Source: Perilla frutescens (taxonomy: Eukaryota; Streptophyta; Magnoliopsida; Lamiales; Lamiaceae). Taken from it: DNA of 64,000 nt. The stretch is taken from positions 28,045,501 through 28,109,500 of the forward strand of contig BRKX01000015.1 of assembly GCA_026008535.1 (NCBI GenBank). The letters run 5' to 3'. The position numbers were made by a program, and so were the translations under genes. Below are positions 57,864 through 64,000 of this stretch, piece by piece; position 1 is the first letter of the stretch; each line of letters begins with the position of its first letter. The notes under the pieces were generated by a model. That model was not told where the DNA came from and ran no database searches. It saw only the letters and a list, made by a program, of their open reading frames with translations.

Positions 57864-59144
57864 CTAGTGATGTTGTTGCTCTCCTAGCCAAGACCAAACG
57901 ACTTCCTTGAGTGCAGGTCTAATATTTTGGCTGAGCAAATGCTGGTACTCTATGAAATCACCACTACACTTGTTCATCTGGACTAAATGGAAGGAGGGGC
58001 TGATTTGAAATATTTCTATGTCAATGGACATTGTGCCCTCTTCAAGCCTGAAAGAGCCTTGATCCTTCTTCGTGAGTTTAAAGCGTAGCTGACGAGCAAC
58101 ATCCTCAAGTTTTGACACGATAGAAGAAGCTGAACTTGTTGATGTGAATTGGATGTCATCCTTGTGATCATTGGTGACAAACAAAGCAGATAAGTCAAAT
58201 CCAGCAGAGAGAGAGATGATGTCAAATGCATTTAGATTATCTGGTCTGGCCATCTCAACATTCGTTTGAGCAACTGTATCATCAGACTGAAAAGGTTTTG
58301 CAACAGCATCCCCATCCCCTGCGTTTATGGAATTCAAACCTTTTTGGAACCAGGGATTCTCCATTATGTTGGCAATGGAAATCCTAGTGTTGGGGTTGGT
58401 ATCAAGAATTGTAGAAAGCAGCCGCCGCACTTGAGGAGGGAACCAATGAGGACATTTGTAATCAGCCTTGGCTATCTTCCTATACATCTCCATAAGATTT
58501 CTCTCGTGGAATGGCAGATAACCTGCAAGAAGAACGAATAGTATGACCCCGCACGACCAGATGTCAGCTTTGGCTCCATCATACCCTTTTCTGCTTATAA
58601 TCTCAGGAGCAACATATGCTGGAGTTCCACATGTTGTGTGAAGTAATCCATCCTGTCGCTTCGACTCTCTCACCGCACTTAAACCGAAATCTGATACCTT
58701 CAACTCCCCATTTTCATCCAGAAGAAGATTTTCTGGTTTCAGATCACGGTGATACACGCCTCTGCTGTGGCAAAAATTCACAGCACAAATCAATTGTTGG
58801 AAGTATTTCCTTGCTGTATTTTCCTTGAGCCTCCCTTTAGCAACAACCTTAAAAAGCTCGCCACCTTTGGCATATTCCATCACGAAGTATATCTTTGATT
58901 TGGTGGCCATTACTTCCTCCAGATGCATCACATTTTGGTGTCTCACCAACTTCATAATAGATATCTCGCGTTTCGTCTGATTCATAAGCCCAGCTTTTAC
59001 TACTTTTCCTTTATCAATAACCTTGATGGCCACACTTTGCCCTGTCCCAACATTCCTACCATAGTAAACCTTCGCAAAAGACCCCTGACCTAACATTCTC
59101 CCTACTTCATATTTCTTCATCAATATCTTTTCCTTCGTCTCCAT
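57864..59144 (-). CDS. CIPK: CBL-interacting protein kinase (SnRK3 family)
   Basis: Intact, intronless, 426 residues, the usual CIPK length. The kinase domain spans residues 12-266: glycine loop GQGSFAKV (19-26), ATP-binding lysine 41 in VAIKVIDK, HRDLKPEN (132-139), DFG (152-154) and APE (179-181), with the activation loop between them. The regulatory NAF motif is at residues 305-307 inside PDNLNAFDIISLSAGFDL, the site where calcium-loaded CBL sensors bind and release autoinhibition. A phosphatase-interaction-like region follows (FQISPSFHLVQMNK). CIPKs phosphorylate ion channels and transporters at the plasma membrane or tonoplast in calcium signalling. Absence of introns in the coding region places it in the intron-poor CIPK clade. 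The exact orthologue number cannot be given without a tree. Confidence 0.95.
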   Translation of the reverse strand: METKEKILMKKYEVGRMLGQGSFAKVYYGRNVGTGQSVAIKVIDKGKVVKAGLMNQTKREISIMKLVRHQNVMHLEEVMATKSKIYFVMEYAKGGELFKVVAKGRLKENTARKYFQQLICAVNFCHSRGVYHRDLKPENLLLDENGELKVSDFGLSAVRESKRQDGLLHTTCGTPAYVAPEIISRKGYDGAKADIWSCGVILFVLLAGYLPFHERNLMEMYRKIAKADYKCPHWFPPQVRRLLSTILDTNPNTRISIANIMENPWFQKGLNSINAGDGDAVAKPFQSDDTVAQTNVEMARPDNLNAFDIISLSAGFDLSALFVTNDHKDDIQFTSTSSASSIVSKLEDVARQLRFKLTKKDQGSFRLEEGTMSIDIEIFQISPSFHLVQMNKCSGDFIEYQHLLSQNIRPALKEVVWSWLGEQQHH

Positions 59145-59895
59145 TACATGAACACCAAAACTGATGTTCCTGACTTAGGTAAGTTCCTGCACACAAACTT
59201 ATCACTTATCATACTTTCAGCACATTATATTCAGAGCATCCGAAAATTCATATAAACACTCCAAATACTTCAAGTCACCATCTCAAATCATATTCCAACA
59301 TTTTAAACCACATGCAAGCATTCTGAAAATCTAGAACAAATAAAAACACACAATTATGCTGCATTTCGGAGACGATTTCAAATTGCAGGACAAAATTAAA
59401 TAATCTCAGAAAAAAGTTACATATTTTTCTGATCCATTGGAAACTGCAACGATATGCATTACATTTGCAAAAGGCACATATTCATTAGCGGAAAGAGTAG
59501 AACCAAATCAAACATATTTAATCACGAGGGCCACATACTATTTAAATCTCCAAGTCAGTTAAGATTCAAATAGGAAAAAAAATCTTATAATAAATTTTGC
59601 CAACAAAAATAAACGCAAATTATGTATTTCCGCATTTCTAGAAACTTTCGACAGTGATTTGCAAGAAATGGAAGAGAGCATCAAAATGGGGTTATCAAAA
59701 ATCTAAAATATCGGAATGGAATTGTTGTGAAATGTAATAAAAACCATACCTTGATGAAGATGGAAGCGAAGAGAACTTCGGTTGGATCCAAAGCCTCTAG
59801 AATATAATAATATGTTTGGATTTGGATGAGTGCAAAGAGTAATGTAGAGGTGAATATAATTATGTGTTTGGATTTGGATGAGTGCAACCAACTAT
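59145..59895 (-). promoter_or_regulatory. CIPK leader with a probable 5' UTR intron
   Basis: On the minus strand CATCAAG|GTATGG at 59750/59749 and GTGTGCAG|GAACTT at 59187/59186 would define a 563 bp intron in the leader, with the ATG in the next exon. A 52 bp offset direct repeat of TTTGGATTTGGATGAGTGCAA lies at 59816-59887. CTTAAATAG near 59895 could act as a TATA element. All inferred from sequence. Confidence 0.45.
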
Positions 59896-60529
59896 TTAAG
59901 GAATGTGTTTGTCTGTGATGTCGTAGTCATCGACGTGGTGGGGTTTCTGTTTCTATTTCTATTTCTCCATACAATCACAATGCAATGCTACTTTAAATTT
60001 CAATGAATCGAAATAGCATATACAACGTATCATATCATATTTGTGCAAAATATTGTTTTATTTCAAATTATATTTGTTCTTCTATTTTTTTTCTTTTTTT
60101 TTTTAATATCATATAGACCTATTTAATTTTACTCATCGCTGATCTAATTTTATATAGTCCAATCAATAGATCAGTTTTTTTTTCTTTTTCTCTTTTTTAT
60201 TTTGCGTACAACATATCAATAATTTTGAAAGGAATAAAAATTAAATAATCTACAAGACAAATTAAATTGAATTAATTTAAATTTTAAAATTAATTTAATT
60301 TTTTTATCCGGCATTTTGCGCAGTGCACGTGCTCGTGTGTACTGACGCTAATTAATGCGTGGACTCGTGTACTGCGTATCGAATAAAGGTTTTAAAAAAA
60401 TTTGAAAAAAAAGGAAAAAACGAAAACGTACAACAACAAAAAGGCGGGATGCAGGATCTTTTTTGGGTGAGTAGGAAAGCATTATGACCCGTTAGATGAT
60501 TTAATTTAAGTTTTTATGATACCCTAAAT
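59896..60529. other. Intergenic DNA
   Basis: Upstream of the kinase: T-rich runs, no gene recognised. Confidence 0.4.
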
Positions 60530-61190
60530 ACCGAGGATCGAAGGTATATGTACAAGTTGTTTCTTGGCGCGAGTCCTTGCATGATTTTCCTCGTATAGCC
60601 CAGCATACAATCGATCAAAACGATTCTCGTAAGGATAGCAAGGATTAACAACAATTTTGTATTTCCCACTAAATGCATAATCAATTCTAGCTCGCTTGTC
60701 ATACCAGTATATGTATAACCTACGTACAAACTCTACCTCCTTCGACTGAGCATAACACCGCTTAATCTTTTAATTAAGTTTCCTCCCCACAAACTTAATT
60801 ATGTCCGCTACAATGTACCTACACACAATAACACAACGGAGATTAGTTTTTTTTTTTTAACACAATGGAGATTAGTTCTTCATATAATACTGCTAAACTT
60901 GACAACTCAGCAGTTTAGAATTATAACCAAATCTTTAAGTACCATCAAAGATTCAAAATCACTTGATTTTTACGTTGCATTATTGTTATAAACCAAGCAA
61001 AAATTACACGAAAAATGTTTACATTCAATGACTAGAACAGTGACAAAATATTTATAATTAATAATAACATGATAACCATGAAGTGCATGAAGCAAGATAA
61101 CTTTTACCTTCTAATATAAATCTCTGCAAGCAAGCGGTAGCCGGTAGGAGAGATTTGTCGTTGCCAAAACCAACTCTTACTACCAATTGC
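60530..61190 (-). pseudogene. Two-exon fragment of an unrecognised protein-coding gene
   Basis: Minus strand. Exon-like 61190-61112 reads SWFWQRQISPTGYRLLAEIY and ends AGAAG|GTAAAAG. An acceptor at about 60825 (GTGTAG|GTACATTG) joins it in phase to YIVADIIKFVGRKL. An in-frame TAA follows and then about 80 open codons with a protein-like composition (RCYAQSKEVEFV, NPCYPYENRFDRLYAGLYEE, RTRAKKQLVHIPS). In-phase splice signals and the Tyr/Arg-rich, non-repetitive composition argue for real coding ancestry. I do not recognise the family. One stop and no visible neighbouring exons suggest a captured or decayed fragment. Confidence 0.5.
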
Positions 61191-61448
61191 TTAACGAAAA
61201 AAGTAAAGAGTATCCAAAAAATGCCTCAAACTATGAACTTTAAAACAATACAAGAAGCATGCATGATCTTGAATCTTGATCTTACCTCCCAAGAAAGTTC
61301 CAAGCACACCATGTCTAATATGCACGTTTCCAAGCACACCATTATCAATGTATCAATGCTTGGATATCCCAGTGAATATGTATTACAGATTTTTTCGTCC
61401 AAAACATATAGATAATTTTTTACTTTAATTTCATATCTGTTAATTAAA

Positions 61449-61528
61449 TACTCCTCCGTTTCAATCATGTAATCCCTATTATTATTTTGGGATGTCAAAA
61501 TTTTATAGTCCTATTACTATAATTAATA
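61449..61528. mobile_element. Partial Stowaway-like end
   Basis: CTCCTCCGTTTCAATCATG following TA at 61449 looks like one end of another MITE. No matching partner is visible before the next MITE begins at 61529. Confidence 0.4.
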
Positions 61529-61763
61529 CTCCCTTTGTTTCATTACGATTGTTGTTTTAACTTTTTTATTTTGTGTCAAAATATTTGTTGTTTTATATAT
61601 TTTCACACACTCTCTCCCAATTTTAACCTGTCCAAAACCCTAAAAATATATGGAGGGAAAAAATGTTGCATTTTTTTTAAGGGATGAATATAGTAGTCCA
61701 TAAAATTAATTGCCAATTCTAGATAGAAAAACTAAAACAACAATCAAAACAAAACGGATGGAG
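61529..61763. mobile_element. Stowaway-type MITE, copy 2
   Basis: Ends CTCCCTTTGTTTCATTACGA and AAACGGATGGAG, inverted, with TA on both sides. Clearly related to 45311-45586 (shared TTTTGTGTCAAAAT and TTGTTTTATATATTTTCACA). Confidence 0.9.
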
Positions 61764-62511
61764 TATTATTTTTCAAAGTGCCTACACAAATACACCTACA
61801 CGAAATCATCTATTGCATATTTGGCATTGCATTTCCTATCGCACACTCAATTTTTGTAATTTTTCTATTTTCCTGCGCTTTAGTTTAAATATATACTTGT
61901 TATTTAGTTTAAATACACCATTGTTATATTTTGAAAAATTTTAAAGTTATAAAAATCTTAAATAGGGTAATATTGAAAGTTTAGGTTTTGCAATATCTTG
62001 TTATGAAACTATATATTTTTAGTCTATAGATATGTGAGTAGAAAATATACTATATAATTATGACCGGTGGAGTATATTTACATGAATTTGATGATTCAAA
62101 TTGGTAATTTGATTTTCGAAGAAGTTAGAAAGATCTTTAATTGGGATTGGACTAAATTGATTTTTTTTATTATTGAATATCATTTAGGAAATAAGACTTA
62201 AATATTGTAATTGTTTTAGATGATATGCAGATTATGTGTAATATTTATATTATATGGATTGAAATAATATATGTATATATATGTATATGTATGTGTGTGT
62301 ATAATTATTACAGCTATATATGATAAGATGTTAGCGAAAGATTAGTGGTTAATTAATTTATTTACATAAATATGCAAACTAAATGAAAAACACGTAGGCA
62401 GTATTTGGAGACGGATAATTAAATCTAAAACCTTGATCAATTAGCCTAGTAATTAATTTTATTTTTAAAGAAGAATTAACTTGGGGAGTTTAGGACTAGA
62501 CAATGAGATTG

Positions 62512-62512
<1 letters not shown>
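61764..62512. other. AT-rich intergenic DNA
   Basis: No gene or clear element recognised; short TATG/TGTG runs near 62270-62300. Confidence 0.4.

Positions 62513-62555
<43 letters not shown>
62513..62555 (+). repeat. TA dinucleotide microsatellite
   Basis: About 21 TA units directly left of the palindrome. Confidence 0.95.
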
Positions 62556-62557
<2 letters not shown>

Positions 62558-62794
62558 TTCAAATGAGAACTAGGTATTCACGTAAGAACTATAAACCATG
62601 CTTATTTAGTGCAATTTTATAGCTTATTTTATTGTATTTTAGTGCTAATTTTTTTTAAAAAAATTTATAGCTTATCTTGTTGTATTTTAGTGCTAGTGAC
62701 ACTAGCACTAAAATACAACAAGATAAGCTACAAAATCATATTAAATAAACATGGTTTATAGTTCTCACGGGAATACCTAGTCCCCATTATAACC
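62556..62794. mobile_element. Palindromic foldback repeat
   Basis: The left arm GGTTCAAATGAGAACTAGG... and the right arm ...CCTAGTCCCCATTATAACC pair in reverse complement through ACTATAAACCATG and TTGTATTTTAGTGCTA, meeting at AGTGACACTAGCACT near 62695-62710. TA-rich sequence abuts both ends. A non-coding MITE or part of a Helitron-like terminus. Confidence 0.75.
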
Positions 62795-62809
62795 AACCCC
62801 TATATATAT

Positions 62810-64000
62810 AGGGTTGGGTTGGGTTCCAGAAAGAACCACACCCTAGGTGAGAACCGAGAACCAATCTGAGCCATATATCTCGTCTATTTGGACGGCCAAG
62901 ATATGTTCCAAAATTCAAAAAAATGCGGTGGCAATCTCATAATAACGTCCAACTTCGCTGCCCCTGAATCTTAGTAAGGGTAAAATTGAAAATTTTAAAA
63001 ATATATGAATACTCAGAATTTACGTGTATATTTTTCAATTTAGAGTTTTAGCACTGTTATTTCCTATTTTAGCATTGTCATGGTCTTTTTCAGCATTGTC
63101 GTGACTTATTATAGCATGACTCTTTTTTAACATTAGCATAAAAAAATGTCATCGACATTGTAAAAATACCACGAACAAACGTTGTCACATGTTGAATTAT
63201 CAATATAGTGCAACCACGAACTTATGCAAACCCAGGAGCCAAAAAAATTGAAGAGAAACTGAAAAAAACTCGAATTCAACCGTCAAACTCTCCCAAAAAC
63301 ATCATTAAAATCTGAAGAAAGCATTAAAACTCAAGGTAATATGTCGTTCATTCTTATTTTTCAGAAATTTCGTTTGATTTTCTAGCAATTATATTATGTT
63401 GATTTAGCAGTTTCGTTTTCTATAAACATTCATTTAGCATTATATTATGATGATTTAGCAATTTCTTTCGTGTTTTTATAAGCATAACACATACAAAAAT
63501 CTAATCTTCAACAAACTGTGTTTATTTTATTACATGATAATTTATCAGTTTCATTTTCATTCTGCTCATGACGAAAAACATGTATGAAAATGTTAACCCT
63601 ACCAGTGTTGGCAATGTATTTGTGATTTATGTGTATATTTTTCAATTTCATATTTTAGCATTATCATTTTCTATTTTAGCACTGTCATAGCTTATTTTAG
63701 CACTCTCATGACTTATTTTAGGATGACATTTGTGTTAGCATTAGCATGAAAAATGTCGTCGGCATTTCAAAAAACCCATGAACTAACACTGTTACAAGTT
63801 GAAATAGTGATTTTTTATTTTAGCATTGTCATGACATATTTTAGCATGAGTCTTGTATCAGCATTACCATAAAAATGCCATCGGCATTGTAAAAAACCTA
63901 TAAACAAACACTGTTACACGTTGTTCAATTGTCATTTTCTATTTTAGCATTATAATGACTTGTTTTAGTTTTGTCATAACTTATTTTAGAACTAACACGA
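62810..64000 (+). repeat. Repeat rich in TTTTAGCATTGTCATGACTTA phrases, runs off the end
   Basis: Starting after GGGTTGGGTTCC with AGAACCACACCCTAGGTGAG, the block has a direct series of about 100-200 bp units at about 63040, 63640, 63820 and 63940. These contain TTTTAGCATTGTCAT and, in the first three, AAAATGTCATCGGCATT-like phrases. The opening resembles termini of plant Helitron-like elements. Related AATGCTAA sequences lie at 10870-11135 and 15216-15420. No coding frame. Class uncertain. Confidence 0.55.

Noticed and set aside
1..64000. tRNA, rRNA or CRISPR features
   Set aside because: No cloverleaf-like sequences, ribosomal segments or spaced identical short repeats were seen on reading through the window. 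A dedicated scan was not possible.

Overview
The window is nuclear DNA of a flowering plant, probably a dicot. It is AT-rich and full of nested transposable elements. The ordinary genes are of plant type: an intronless pentatricopeptide-repeat gene resembling GRP23, an intronless CBL-interacting protein kinase, GT-AG introns and plant MITE families. The exact lineage cannot be read from the sequence.

Layout. 1-6.4 kb: a decayed LINE on the minus strand, split by a 1.9 kb LTR-retroelement-related insertion. 6.8-8.1 kb: a Copia reverse transcriptase remnant with a local duplication, one copy carrying a hAT-type MITE. 8.1-16.8 kb: AT-rich repeats, a second copy of the LTR-related repeat, and a 2.5 kb solo-LTR-like element nested in it. 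16.8-37.8 kb: one 21 kb Mutator-like element (MULE) with about 80 bp terminal inverted repeats and a matching 9 bp target duplication. 38.9-45.3 kb: a three-level nest, a hAT-like element containing a PIF/Harbinger-like element containing a 2.8 kb solo LTR. 45.3-50.9 kb: MITEs and gene-poor DNA. 50.9-52.9 kb: the GRP23-like gene. 53-57.8 kb: MITEs, including a 738 bp long-hairpin MULE MITE. 57.9-59.8 kb: the kinase. 60.5-61.2 kb: a two-exon fragment of an unrecognised gene. 61.5-64 kb: MITE and Helitron-like repeat DNA.

The centrepiece is the giant MULE. Besides a MURA transposase (MuDR DNA-binding domain, DDE-type core, SWIM finger, two CCHC knuckles, one intron) it carries five further genes: two DUF1985-Ulp1 (C48 SUMO-protease-like) genes of the kind known from Kaonashi MULEs, two head-to-head genes of Myb/SANT-like appearance, and a small GRF zinc-finger protein with a C-terminal membrane segment. 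MURA reads inward from the left end and the right-hand Ulp1-like gene reads inward from the right end, as mudrA and mudrB do in maize MuDR. Five of the six genes carry in-frame stops that a single C-to-T change on the coding strand could explain. The reading frame of MURA is otherwise intact over 899 codons. Only one Myb/SANT-like gene is fully open. Its introns and gene gaps hold clusters of GCGCGC-rich DNA unlike the AT-rich surroundings. Whether the accessory genes helped the element move or counter silencing is inference.
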